DNA of 64,000 nt from Orlajensenia sp001423545 (GTDB lineage: Bacteria > Actinomycetota > Actinomycetes > Actinomycetales > Microbacteriaceae). Numbering within the stretch: position 1 is the first letter of the stretch; the number at the start of each line of letters is the position of its first letter. A program made the position numbers and the translations under genes. The DNA lies in assembly GCA_001423545.1 (NCBI GenBank), contig LMOK01000001.1:1054001-1118000 (forward strand), in the 5' to 3' direction. Positions 25,116-33,101 of the stretch are shown in pieces. Below the pieces are notes generated by a model. It ran no database searches, had not been told where the DNA came from, and was given only the letters and a program-made list of their open reading frames with translations.

Positions 25116-26108
25116 ATGAAGATCCTCGTCACCGGTGGGGCCGGTTTCATCGGCTCCAACTTCGTGCGACGCACCCTCCAGGACGCGTACCCGGGACTCG
25201 AGGGGGCCGAGGTCGTCGTGCTCGATGCCCTGACCTACTCGGGCAACCTCGAGAACCTCGCTCCCGTCGCCGATTCGCCGCGCTACAGCTTCGTCCACGG
25301 CGACATCAGGAACGGAGCCCTGCTCGACGAGCTGTTCCCCGGCCTCGACGCCGTCGTGCACTTCGCAGCCGAGAGCCACGTCGACCGCTCCGTCCGCGAC
25401 GCCGGTATCTTCGTCGAGACGAACGTGCTCGGCACGCAGCAGCTGCTCGACGCCGCCCTGCGGACGGGCCTCCCGCGCTTCGTGCACGTCTCCACCGACG
25501 AGGTCTACGGATCCATCGCCGAGGGCTCGTGGGACGAGCAGCGAGCCCTCGAGCCCAACTCCCCCTACTCGGCCTCGAAGGCCGGGAGCGACCTGCTCGC
25601 GCGGTCGTACCACCGCACCCACGGCCTCGACGTGTCGATCACGCGCTGCTCGAACAACTACGGCCCGTACCACTTCCCCGAGAAGGTCATCCCGCTGTTC
25701 GTCACGAACCTCATCGACGACAGGCACGTGCCCCTCTACGGCACCGGAGAGAACATCCGCGACTGGCTGCACGTCGACGATCACACGCGCGGCATCGCCC
25801 TGGTGCTCGTGAACGGCCGTGCCGGCGAGATCTACAACATCGGCGGAGGCACCGAGCTCAGCAACACCGAGCTCACGCAGCTCCTGCTCGACGCCACGGG
25901 CAAGGACTGGTCCTCGGTCGACCGCGTCGCCGACCGTCTCGGCCACGACCTGCGCTACTCGGTCGACATCTCCAAGATCCGCGCCGAGCTCGGCTACGAG
26001 CCGCAGGTGCCGTTCGAGCAGGGCCTCGCCGACGTGGTGCAGTGGTACCGCGACAACCGCGACTGGTGGGAACCGCTGAAGGCGCGGGCTGCGCTCGGCA
26101 CGCGATGA
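25116..26108 (+). CDS. rfbB: dTDP-glucose 4,6-dehydratase
   Basis: The 330-aa extended SDR opens MKILVTGGAGFIGSNFVRR and carries VHFAAESHVDRS, STDEVYGS, NSPYSASKAGSDLL (Tyr/Lys) and SNNYGPYHFPEKVIPL, all RfbB landmarks. It makes dTDP-4-keto-6-deoxyglucose from dTDP-glucose. ATG 25116 is the conserved family start and lies downstream of the predicted promoter. It overlaps rfbD by ATGA and is divergent from rfbC-rfbA, so the four genes form a compact dTDP-L-rhamnose locus. Confidence 0.95.
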   Translation: MKILVTGGAGFIGSNFVRRTLQDAYPGLEGAEVVVLDALTYSGNLENLAPVADSPRYSFVHGDIRNGALLDELFPGLDAVVHFAAESHVDRSVRDAGIFVETNVLGTQQLLDAALRTGLPRFVHVSTDEVYGSIAEGSWDEQRALEPNSPYSASKAGSDLLARSYHRTHGLDVSITRCSNNYGPYHFPEKVIPLFVTNLIDDRHVPLYGTGENIRDWLHVDDHTRGIALVLVNGRAGEIYNIGGGTELSNTELTQLLLDATGKDWSSVDRVADRLGHDLRYSVDISKIRAELGYEPQVPFEQGLADVVQWYRDNRDWWEPLKARAALGTR

Positions 26109-26953
26109 CGCGCTATCTCGTGACCGGGGCCTCCGGGATGCTCGGCCACGACCTCGTCGAGGCACTCGAGTCCCGAGAGACGACGGCGCTCACGCGAGCC
26201 GACCTGGACATCACCGACCTCGCCGCCGTGCGCGCCGCCGGCGCCGGCCACGACGTGATCATCAACGCCTCGGCCTACACGGCGGTCGACGAGGCCGAGA
26301 CCCACGAGGATGACGCCCACGCCGTGAACGCCGTCGGGGCGGCGAACCTCGCCCGGGTCGCGGCGGAGACCTCGGCACGCTTCGTGCAGTTCTCCACCGA
26401 CTATGTGTTCGACGGAACGGCGACATCTCCCTATGCGGAATCCGAGCCCCTGCGCCCGGTGTCGGCGTACGGTCGCACCAAAGCGGCCGGCGAGCGCTTC
26501 GCCCTCGAGCTGCATCCTGCAGGCACCGTCATCATCCGCACCGCCTGGTTGTACGGCGCGCATGGTGGCAACTTCGCGCGCACGATGCTCGCCATCGCCG
26601 CCCAGCGGGAGACCTGGGGCGTCGTCGACGACCAGGTCGGCCAGCCCACGTGGACCCGCGACCTGGCGCGACGGACCGTGGAGCTCCTCGACTCCGACGC
26701 CCCGGCCGGCATCTACCACGGCACGAACAGCGGATCGACGAGCTGGTACGGGTTCGCCCGCGCCGTCCTCGAGGACGCCGGACTCGATCCCGACCGGATC
26801 ACGCCGACCGACAGCGGCTCGTTCCGCCGCCCGGCACCCCGGCCCGCGTACTCCGTGCTCGGCCACGCCGGCTGGGCCGCCGCCGGACTGCCTCCGATGC
26901 GCGACTGGCGAGCCGCGCTCGACGAGGCATCCTCACTCGGCATCTTCTCCTGA
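26105..26953 (+). CDS. rfbD: dTDP-4-dehydrorhamnose reductase
   Basis: The 282-aa SDR begins YLVTGASGMLGHDLVEAL and has INASAYTAVDEAE, FSTDYVFDG, SAYGRTKAAGE (Tyr/Lys) and IRTAWLYGAHGGNFARTM. It carries out the last, NADPH-dependent step to dTDP-L-rhamnose. The ATG overlaps the rfbB stop. Unlike some actinobacterial versions there is no fused epimerase domain, consistent with the separate rfbC gene. Confidence 0.93.
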   Translation: MTRYLVTGASGMLGHDLVEALESRETTALTRADLDITDLAAVRAAGAGHDVIINASAYTAVDEAETHEDDAHAVNAVGAANLARVAAETSARFVQFSTDYVFDGTATSPYAESEPLRPVSAYGRTKAAGERFALELHPAGTVIIRTAWLYGAHGGNFARTMLAIAAQRETWGVVDDQVGQPTWTRDLARRTVELLDSDAPAGIYHGTNSGSTSWYGFARAVLEDAGLDPDRITPTDSGSFRRPAPRPAYSVLGHAGWAAAGLPPMRDWRAALDEASSLGIFS

Positions 26954-26963
26954 CGCGAGTCGA

Positions 26964-26994
26964 TTGGATCGCCCACGCGCGTACGAGGTAGGTT
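26964..26994 (+). promoter_or_regulatory. Promoter before the second flippase (TTGGAT-N19-TAGGTT)
   Basis: TTGGAT at 26964 and TAGGTT at 26989 are 19 bases apart. The predicted start near 27001 gives a leader of about 42 bases with a GGGAG ribosome binding site at 27030. Confidence 0.45.
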
Positions 26995-27042
26995 GGCTGA
27001 CGTCGATTCGCCGCCGGATCGAGAACGATGGGAGCACGCTCG

Positions 27043-28326
27043 GTGAATCGCCGCAGACTGTTGACGGCGACGAGCGCCTACGGGCTCTCCGTCGCGATCA
27101 GCGGCATCGTGAGCATCGGCGTCATCCCGACGGTCATCATCGCCGCCGGCGAAGAGGCCTGGACGACCATCGCCGTCTCGCAGGCCGTCGCCGGGTTCTC
27201 CTTCGTCATCGCCGTCTTCGGCTGGGGAGTCACGGGGCCGACGGATGTCGCCAGCCGCGAACCGGCGCTCCGGGGGCAGTACTTCTTCGACTCCGTGCTG
27301 TCGCGCTCCTGGCTCAGCCTCGCGATGCTGATCGTGTCGATCCCCCTCGCCATCCTGTTCTCGCGCGGTGATCCGTGGCTGGCGACCTTCACGGTCTCCA
27401 GCGGCATCCTCGTCGCACTCGGTGCCGGCTGGTTCTACGTCGGCGAGAAGAGCCCCCTCCGCTTCCTCCTCATCGACACCATGCCCCGCATCATCGGCAC
27501 GGTGGTCGGAGCCGGCGTGCTGATCGCCACGGGGAACGCCACCTGGTTCGCCGGACTCCAACTGCTGGGAGTGCTGCTCGCGGCCGCCCTCGCCTCGGGC
27601 GACATCCTGCGGCGCAATCGCGGATGGCGCTTCACCCTGTCGCCGGTCCGCGCCGCCAGGAATCTGCGCGGGCAGGCAGCGCCCGTCACGATGGCCGCCA
27701 CGACGTCGCTCTACGTCAACGTGCCGATCGTGATCGTGCAGATCTTCATCCCGAGCGCGACGGCCGTGTACGCCCTCGCCGAACGCATCGTGAGACTGGC
27801 GCTCTACTCGACCCGCCCGGTGGTGCAGATCGCCCAGGGCTACGTGCCGTCCCCCGACCCCGCCCAGCTCGTGCGGCGCGCCAAGCGCGTCACGCTGATC
27901 GGGCTCGGTCTCGGATTGGTCGGCGGACTGGTCTACGCCCTGCTCGGGCCCTGGATCGGCGACGTGCTCTCGGGCGGAGCCCTCACCATCAGCTACGCCC
28001 TCGCCGCAGCGATGGCCGTCAACCTGGCGGCCCTGCTCGCGTCGCAGCTCACGGGCTTCGCCTGCCTCACAGCCCTCGACCTGGCTCACGTCCTGGCACG
28101 CAGCACCATCGTGGGCGCCGTGATCGGCACCGTGCTCATGATCCCGCTCACCTTCGCTTTCGGCGTCGTCGGCCTGGCGTGGGGCCTCGCGCTCTCGGAG
28201 GTCGCCGTGCTGCTGGTGCAGCTGGTGGCACTCCGGAAGGCCTTCAGGCGGCCCCTCGCCGACGGCGCGGATCCGCTCGACGAGCCGACGATCTTCCCGC
28301 CCGGCGAGTTCTCGACGCCGGACTGA
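27043..28326 (+). CDS. Wzx-type polysaccharide flippase (copy 2)
   Basis: The 427-aa protein has about twelve hydrophobic segments, starting with LLTATSAYGLSVAISGIVSIG just after a short basic N-terminus. It belongs to the oligosaccharide flippase (MOP/Wzx) group. GTG 27043 is chosen because GGGAG lies eight bases upstream; an ATG at 27028 in the same frame lacks such a site. It is not obviously related in sequence to the flippase at 16486, so the two probably handle different lipid-linked glycans. It stands downstream of the rhamnose genes with its own promoter. Confidence 0.75.
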   Translation: MNRRRLLTATSAYGLSVAISGIVSIGVIPTVIIAAGEEAWTTIAVSQAVAGFSFVIAVFGWGVTGPTDVASREPALRGQYFFDSVLSRSWLSLAMLIVSIPLAILFSRGDPWLATFTVSSGILVALGAGWFYVGEKSPLRFLLIDTMPRIIGTVVGAGVLIATGNATWFAGLQLLGVLLAAALASGDILRRNRGWRFTLSPVRAARNLRGQAAPVTMAATTSLYVNVPIVIVQIFIPSATAVYALAERIVRLALYSTRPVVQIAQGYVPSPDPAQLVRRAKRVTLIGLGLGLVGGLVYALLGPWIGDVLSGGALTISYALAAAMAVNLAALLASQLTGFACLTALDLAHVLARSTIVGAVIGTVLMIPLTFAFGVVGLAWGLALSEVAVLLVQLVALRKAFRRPLADGADPLDEPTIFPPGEFSTPD

Positions 28327-28360
28327 CAGTCCACCCGGCTCGGTGACGGTCGAGCGCAGT

Positions 28361-28377
28361 GACCGCGAACAGCGGTC
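28361..28377 (+). terminator. Hairpin downstream of the second flippase
   Basis: GACCGC and GCGGTC form a 6-bp stem with loop GAACA, followed by TCTTG. It could end the flippase transcript before the convergent dehydrogenase gene. Confidence 0.45.
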
Positions 28378-28386
28378 TCTTGCCCG

Positions 28387-28434
28387 CGCTTCGGCCGCGG
28401 ACTTCGTCCGAGCCTCAGCGAGCGGGCGAAGCGT
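28387..28434 (+). repeat. Dispersed intergenic repeat, copy A
   Basis: Positions 28387-28425 match the reverse complement of 52227-52265 at 37 of 39 bases. The element contains the stem GGAC-TTC-GTCC and short outer arms CGCTTCG / CGAAGCG. It lies between the convergent flippase and dehydrogenase genes, so it may act as a two-way terminator. Confidence 0.75.
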
Positions 28435-28451
28435 GCGAGAGCGAGCGGCGG

Positions 28452-29753
28452 CTAGCGGACTCCGCCGCCGCCGATGACGAGGCGCGGGGTGCCGGACCAG
28501 AGGGCGGCATCCGTGGTGTTGCGACCATCGACGAGCAGGCGCACGCCGGGCAGATCGGCCGGCGCGAGGTCCTTGTAGTCGGCGTGGTCGGCCTGCACGA
28601 TGGCCAGGTCGACGGCGTCTCCGAGCGCGAACGGTTCCCAGCCGAAGGCGCGGAGCTCGTCATCCGTGTAGAGGGGATCGTGCACCAGAACGGATGCTCC
28701 GTGCTCACGCAGCGCTTCGACGGTCGCGAAGACCCCGGAGAAGGCGGTCTCCTTGACACCGCCGCGGTAGGCGGCGCCGAGCACGACGGCGCGGAGACCC
28801 GTGAGGTCGCCGAGGATGCCTGCCGCGTTGGCGACGGTGCGGGCGGGCATGGAGGCGTTCAGCAGCCTGGCCGTGCGCACGATCTCGGCGTCGCCGTCGG
28901 TCGAGAGGTAGAGCCGCGGGTACACGGGAATGCAGTGGCCGCCGACGGCGATGCCCGGGCGGTGGATGTGGCTGTACGGCTGCGAGTTGGTCGCCTCGAT
29001 GACCGAGTAGACGTCGACGCCCACGGTGTCGGCGAACAGCGCGAACTGGTTCGCGAGACCGATGTTCACGTCGCGGTAGGTGGTCTCGGCCAGCTTCGCC
29101 ATCTCGGCGGCCTCGGCCGAGCCGAGGTCCCAGACGCCGTTCGGCCGCGTGAGGTCTGCGCGCTCGTCGAACTCGAGCACGTCCTCGTAGAACGAGGTCG
29201 CTGCGTCAGCGCCGGCCGCGCTCAGTCCGCCGACGAGCTTGGGGTACTTGCGCAGGTCCTCGAAGACACGGCCGGTGAGCACGCGCTCCGGTGAGAACAC
29301 GAGGTGGAAGTCCTCCCCCTCGGTGAGTCCCGACACCTCTTCGATGAGGGGCTTCCAGCGGGTCCTGGTGGTGCCGACGGGCAGGGTGGTCTCGTAGGAG
29401 ACGAGGGTTCCCGGCGTGAGGTGCTCGGCCAGCGAGCGCGTCGCGGCGTCCATCCAGCCGAAGTCGGGCTCCCAGGTGGCGTCGTTCACGAAGAGCGGAA
29501 CGACGATGACGACGGCGTCGGCGTTCGGAACGGCGTCTGCGTAGTCCGTGGTGGCCCGCAGGCGACCGGCCGGAACCAGATCGCTCAGCTTCTCCTGGAG
29601 GTGCGCCTCGCCCGGGAAGGGCTCGCGCGCGGCGTTGACGAGATCGACCGTGGTCGCATTCACGTCGACGCCGATGACGTCGTGGCCGCGGTCAGCGAAC
29701 TGCACGGCGAGAGGGAGACCGATCTTTCCAAGGGCAATGACAGCGATACGCAC
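28452..29753 (-). CDS. Nucleotide-sugar 6-dehydrogenase (UDP-GlcNAc/ManNAc type)
   Basis: The protein (433 aa from GTG 29753) opens RIAVIALGKIGLPLAVQFAD, an NAD-binding fold, and has SYETTLPVGTTR, FSPERVLTGRVFEDL and the catalytic Cys in AVGGHCIPVYP. The GGHCIPVYP form is typical of WbpA/WecC-type enzymes that oxidise C6 of UDP-GlcNAc or UDP-ManNAc. With the 2-epimerase at 32028 and the Wlb trio at 40717-43428 it fits a ManNAc3NAcA-type pathway. A TAGAAT box overlaps the in-frame ATG at 29762, so the GTG nine bases later is the likelier, leaderless start. Confidence 0.82.
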   Translation of the reverse strand: MRIAVIALGKIGLPLAVQFADRGHDVIGVDVNATTVDLVNAAREPFPGEAHLQEKLSDLVPAGRLRATTDYADAVPNADAVVIVVPLFVNDATWEPDFGWMDAATRSLAEHLTPGTLVSYETTLPVGTTRTRWKPLIEEVSGLTEGEDFHLVFSPERVLTGRVFEDLRKYPKLVGGLSAAGADAATSFYEDVLEFDERADLTRPNGVWDLGSAEAAEMAKLAETTYRDVNIGLANQFALFADTVGVDVYSVIEATNSQPYSHIHRPGIAVGGHCIPVYPRLYLSTDGDAEIVRTARLLNASMPARTVANAAGILGDLTGLRAVVLGAAYRGGVKETAFSGVFATVEALREHGASVLVHDPLYTDDELRAFGWEPFALGDAVDLAIVQADHADYKDLAPADLPGVRLLVDGRNTTDAALWSGTPRLVIGGGGVR

Positions 29754-29760
29754 GTACTCC

Positions 29761-29766
29761 ATTCTA
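29761..29766 (-). promoter_or_regulatory. -10 box TAGAAT overlapping an upstream ATG
   Basis: On the minus strand TAGAAT is followed by seven bases and GTG (29753). The ATG at 29762 lies inside this box and so would be upstream of the transcript start. Confidence 0.5.
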
Positions 29767-29796
29767 CGGGCGGGTCGGCTGCGGCTCCGACGCGCT

Positions 29797-30867
29797 CTAG
29801 CCGAGAGGCGAGCCCGCGAACCAGGTGGCCGCCGCGAACCGCACGGGAGCCTCCCGCGCCAGGATGCGCCCGGACCGCGCCGGGAGCAGGGCCGCCGGAG
29901 TCGCGAACCGGCGACGAGCGCTGGATCGCGCGTCGAGGGCGGCATCCGGGACCGACTGATCCCTGATCGCCGCGACGAGGGCGCTGTCGGCGCGGGAGAG
30001 CACCTCCAACGCAGCGGGGGCGAATCCCCCGAGAGCATCGGCGACTCCGGCCAGCGCAGCCCTGTCGGCGGGGAGCCAGGCGCCGGCGCGATAGTGCACG
30101 GCGCCGAAGACGGCGAGGCGCCACAGCTTGACGGCGATGGCCACGCGTGCGGCATCCGGAAGCCCCAGCACCCAGTCGTCCGCGGTGAGGAGGACGACAG
30201 CAGCCAGTTCCTCGTCGATCGGCCTGCGCGTGAACGTCACCCTCTCGGCGTCGTCGTGCACGAGGTAGTCCGCCCCGGATCGCACCCGGGTGATCGAGGC
30301 GCCGGAGAACCACAGGCGCGTCGCGTAGGCGAGGTCCTCCCCCGTGGCGAGGCCCGGCGTGAGGCGCAGGGTGCCGAAGCGCTCCCGCGAGACCAGTCCC
30401 AGGGGTGCCGTGCGGTACGAGAGGCGATCACGGATGCCGTCCAGGCCGGCGACCCGTCTCGGCCTGGTCGGCGGTGTCGGCACGAGGCCGCCGCCCGCGT
30501 GGCGCAGGGGCGGGACCACGACGTCGGCCCGCTCGCGCACAGCCGCCTGCGCCCAGGCATCGACCGCCCCGCTGGCGAGTTCGTCGTCGGAGCCCATGAT
30601 CGAGGTGAATCGCGCCGTCGCGAGATCGAGCCCGCGGTTGAAGGGGCCGGCAGGGCTGCGCAGCCCGTCGTCGAACGCCTCCAGCTGCACGCGGCTGTCG
30701 TCGGCGAGAGCACCCAGCCCGGCCGCGATGCCGTCGACGGGTGTGTTGTGGCAGACGACGATCACGCGGGCCACCGACGCCGAGGTCAGGGCGGAGCCGA
30801 CGGAGCGGGCGATGTCGCGTCGAGGGTCGTGGATCGCTATCACCACGTCAACGTCAGGCGCGACCAC
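29797..30867 (-). CDS. Glycosyltransferase family 2 (SPAGPFN group, copy 1)
   Basis: The 356-aa protein starts at GTG 30867 with AGGAG six bases upstream. It has VDVVIAIHDPRRD, the distinctive RSPAGPFNRGLDLA and SIMGSDDELASGAVDAW, the acidic motif of a GT2 GT-A domain. The same RSPAGPFN...GSDD layout recurs in the GT2 at 35362, so the two are paralogues in separate operons. The C-terminal third is helical. It overlaps the 3' end of the upstream GT4 gene by 14 bases. Donor and acceptor are unknown. Confidence 0.75.
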   Translation of the reverse strand: MVAPDVDVVIAIHDPRRDIARSVGSALTSASVARVIVVCHNTPVDGIAAGLGALADDSRVQLEAFDDGLRSPAGPFNRGLDLATARFTSIMGSDDELASGAVDAWAQAAVRERADVVVPPLRHAGGGLVPTPPTRPRRVAGLDGIRDRLSYRTAPLGLVSRERFGTLRLTPGLATGEDLAYATRLWFSGASITRVRSGADYLVHDDAERVTFTRRPIDEELAAVVLLTADDWVLGLPDAARVAIAVKLWRLAVFGAVHYRAGAWLPADRAALAGVADALGGFAPAALEVLSRADSALVAAIRDQSVPDAALDARSSARRRFATPAALLPARSGRILAREAPVRFAAATWFAGSPLG

Positions 30868-31957
30868 GGGCGGCTCCTTCCGCCTCGGCGTAGACAGCGG
30901 CGTAGGCGTCACGTCGGGCGTCATCGGTGAAGCGCTCGGAGACGACGCGCGCCACGTCCGCCGCCGAGCGGCCGGCGTTCAGCTCGATGACGCGCTCGAC
31001 GGCATCGGCGTAGGCGACCCCGGTGCGCCCACTCACGAGCACGCCGTCGGGTTCGTGCACGAAGTCGGTCTGGCCGCCCTGCGCACCGACCACGACGGGG
31101 CGCCCGTTCATCAGGGCCTCGGCGATGGCGACACCGAAGGTCTCACCCTCGGTCGGCAGCAGGAACACCTCGGCCTCGGCGAGCAGCGACGGAACCTCCT
31201 CGGGAGCGGTTCGCCCCTTCAGCCCGACCCTGTCTGCGACACCGAGTCGGGCGGCGAGGGTCTCGACGGCCGACCGCAGCGGCCCGTCGCCGACCCACAC
31301 GAGCGTGGCGTCGCGACCGCGCCGCACGAGCTCGGCGAGGGCCTGCACCGCCACGTCCGGGCCCTTGCGCTCGATGAGCCCGCCGACGCCGATCAGCCTG
31401 AGCACGCCGTCGCGGCGAGGCTCCACGAGGGAACCCGGCTTGTCGACGGCGTTGGGGATGGTCGCGATCGACCCGAGTCGACGTCGGCCGATGGCCTCGG
31501 CCAGCAGCGAGCCGACGGCGACGACGACGTCGGGGCGGGTGAGCAGGCGCATGGTCAGCGGCAGCGCGAGCCGGGCGGGCAGGGCGACCGTGCTCGGAGC
31601 GAGGATCGCCGACCAGTGCTCGGTGTGCACCCACGGTGACGTCGGGTGCAGGGTGCGGAACGGCAGCAGGGCCGAGGCCGCCATCGTGTGCACGAGGTCG
31701 TAGCCGGGCAGCAGCTCCCGCAGCTGCCTCGCTGCGGCCGCGACGCTGAGCGGGTTGGTCGGCGACATCCTGATGGTGCGCACCGAGTGGGGACGACCCG
31801 CGGATGCCGCATCCGTCACCGGATCGGACGACGCGGAGAGGTGCACGACGTCGACGTCGTGATCGCGGGCCAGCAGGTCGATGTCACGCTCGACGAAGAT
31901 GCCGATCTCGGGTGCGGCGGTCGTCGGCAACCACGTCGTCACCACGAGCACTCTCAC
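30854..31957 (-). CDS. Glycosyltransferase family 4
   Basis: The 367-aa GT-B protein begins RVLVVTTWLPTTAAPEIGIFVERDI and has IPNAVDKPG, IGVGGLIERKGPDVAVQAL and LLPTEGETFGVAIAEALMNG, the E-x7-E donor-binding block of GT4 enzymes. It starts at GTG 31957 and is preceded by TAGCGT with six bases between, predicting a leaderless message. It is co-transcribed with the GT2 downstream and divergent from the 2-epimerase gene. Specificity is not readable. Confidence 0.8.
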   Translation of the reverse strand: MRVLVVTTWLPTTAAPEIGIFVERDIDLLARDHDVDVVHLSASSDPVTDAASAGRPHSVRTIRMSPTNPLSVAAAARQLRELLPGYDLVHTMAASALLPFRTLHPTSPWVHTEHWSAILAPSTVALPARLALPLTMRLLTRPDVVVAVGSLLAEAIGRRRLGSIATIPNAVDKPGSLVEPRRDGVLRLIGVGGLIERKGPDVAVQALAELVRRGRDATLVWVGDGPLRSAVETLAARLGVADRVGLKGRTAPEEVPSLLAEAEVFLLPTEGETFGVAIAEALMNGRPVVVGAQGGQTDFVHEPDGVLVSGRTGVAYADAVERVIELNAGRSAADVARVVSERFTDDARRDAYAAVYAEAEGAARGRA

Positions 31958-31963
31958 ACCCCG

Positions 31964-31969
31964 ACGCTA
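31964..31969 (-). promoter_or_regulatory. -10 box TAGCGT for the leaderless GT4
   Basis: Minus-strand TAGCGT is followed by six bases and the GTG at 31957, putting +1 on the start codon. Confidence 0.55.
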
Positions 31970-32013
31970 CCAGCGACCCGGGGGTCGAGGCTGCGGGCAC
32001 CACCTCGCTCGCC

Positions 32014-32019
32014 TAGACT
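32014..32019 (+). promoter_or_regulatory. -10 box TAGACT for the 2-epimerase
   Basis: TAGACT lies eight bases before GTG 32028, predicting a leader of at most two bases. With the opposing box at 31964 it makes a 70-base divergent promoter region. Confidence 0.55.
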
Positions 32020-32027
32020 CTCCCCTC

Positions 32028-33095
32028 GTGAAGATCGTCAGCGTCGTCGGCGCGCGCCCCCAGTTCGTCAAGCTCGCTCCTATCGCCGTCGCCGCCGCGG
32101 CCGCCGGCGTCGAGCACGTCATCGTGCACACGGGCCAGCACTACGACCCGATGCTCTCCGACGTCTTCTTCGACGACCTGGGCATCCCAGCGCCCGACGT
32201 GCACCTCGGCGTCGGATCGGGCAGCCACGGCGTGCAGACCGGCGCGATCCTGGGCGCCCTCGACGCGATCTTCGAGGAGCACGCTCCCGACTGGGTGCTC
32301 GCCTACGGCGACACCAACTCGACCCTCGCCGCCGCCGTGAGCGCGGTCAAGCTGCACTACCCGCTCGCCCACCTCGAGGCCGGCCTGCGCTCGTTCAACC
32401 GCCGCATGCCCGAGGAGCACAACCGCGTGCTGACCGATCACGCCGCGGACCTCTGCCTCGCCCCCACCGAGGTGGCCATGGGTCATCTCGCCCACGAAGG
32501 CCTGGCCGACAGCTCCGTCATGGTCGGAGACGTCATGACCGACGTGCTGTTCCAGACCCGGGACGCCCTCGCCGGCGCGCCGTCCGTGCTGGTCGATGAA
32601 CTCGGCCTCACGCCGGGCGAGTTCCATGTCGCCACCATCCACCGGCCCGACAACACCGACGAACCCGCCCGTCTCGCCGAGATCGCCGCCGCGCTCGGGT
32701 CGCTCGAGCGCCCGGTGATCCTGCTCGCCCACCCGCGGGTCGTCGCGAAGGCGGCCGCCCACGGCATCGACCTGACGCAGGGCTCGCTCGTCGCCCACGC
32801 GCCGCTCGCCTACCCCGACCTCATCGCCGCCGTCCTGGCCAGCCGCAGCGCCATCACGGACTCGGGCGGGCTGCAGAAGGAGGCGTTCCTGCTGCGCGTG
32901 CCCTGCACGACCATCCGCCCCGAGACGGAGTGGGTCGAGACCGTGGAGCTCGGCTGGAACGTGCTCGCGAACACGCCTGAGGAGATCGTCGCGGCCGTCA
33001 GCCGTCCGACGCCCGAGGCGACGGATGCCGCCCCCTACGGCGACGGACACGCGGCCGACCGCGTGATCGCCGAGCTCATCCGCCACCAGCGCTGA
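32028..33095 (+). CDS. wecB: UDP-N-acetylglucosamine 2-epimerase (non-hydrolysing)
   Basis: The 355-aa GT-B-fold protein begins KIVSVVGARPQFVKLAP and has VHTGQHYDPMLS, YGDTNSTLA, LEAGLRSFNRRMPEEHNR, ATIHRPDNTD and DSGGLQKEAFLL. All are conserved in the WecB family. Close relatives (WbpI/WlbD) epimerise UDP-GlcNAc3NAcA to UDP-ManNAc3NAcA. Because the window also holds dehydrogenase, 3-oxidase, aminotransferase and N-acetyltransferase genes, the WbpI-type role is attractive; plain WecB is the alternative. It starts at GTG 32028 and converges on the long GT operon, with only six bases between stops. Confidence 0.88.
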   Translation: MKIVSVVGARPQFVKLAPIAVAAAAAGVEHVIVHTGQHYDPMLSDVFFDDLGIPAPDVHLGVGSGSHGVQTGAILGALDAIFEEHAPDWVLAYGDTNSTLAAAVSAVKLHYPLAHLEAGLRSFNRRMPEEHNRVLTDHAADLCLAPTEVAMGHLAHEGLADSSVMVGDVMTDVLFQTRDALAGAPSVLVDELGLTPGEFHVATIHRPDNTDEPARLAEIAAALGSLERPVILLAHPRVVAKAAAHGIDLTQGSLVAHAPLAYPDLIAAVLASRSAITDSGGLQKEAFLLRVPCTTIRPETEWVETVELGWNVLANTPEEIVAAVSRPTPEATDAAPYGDGHAADRVIAELIRHQR

Positions 33096-33101
33096 GGCCG
33101 T

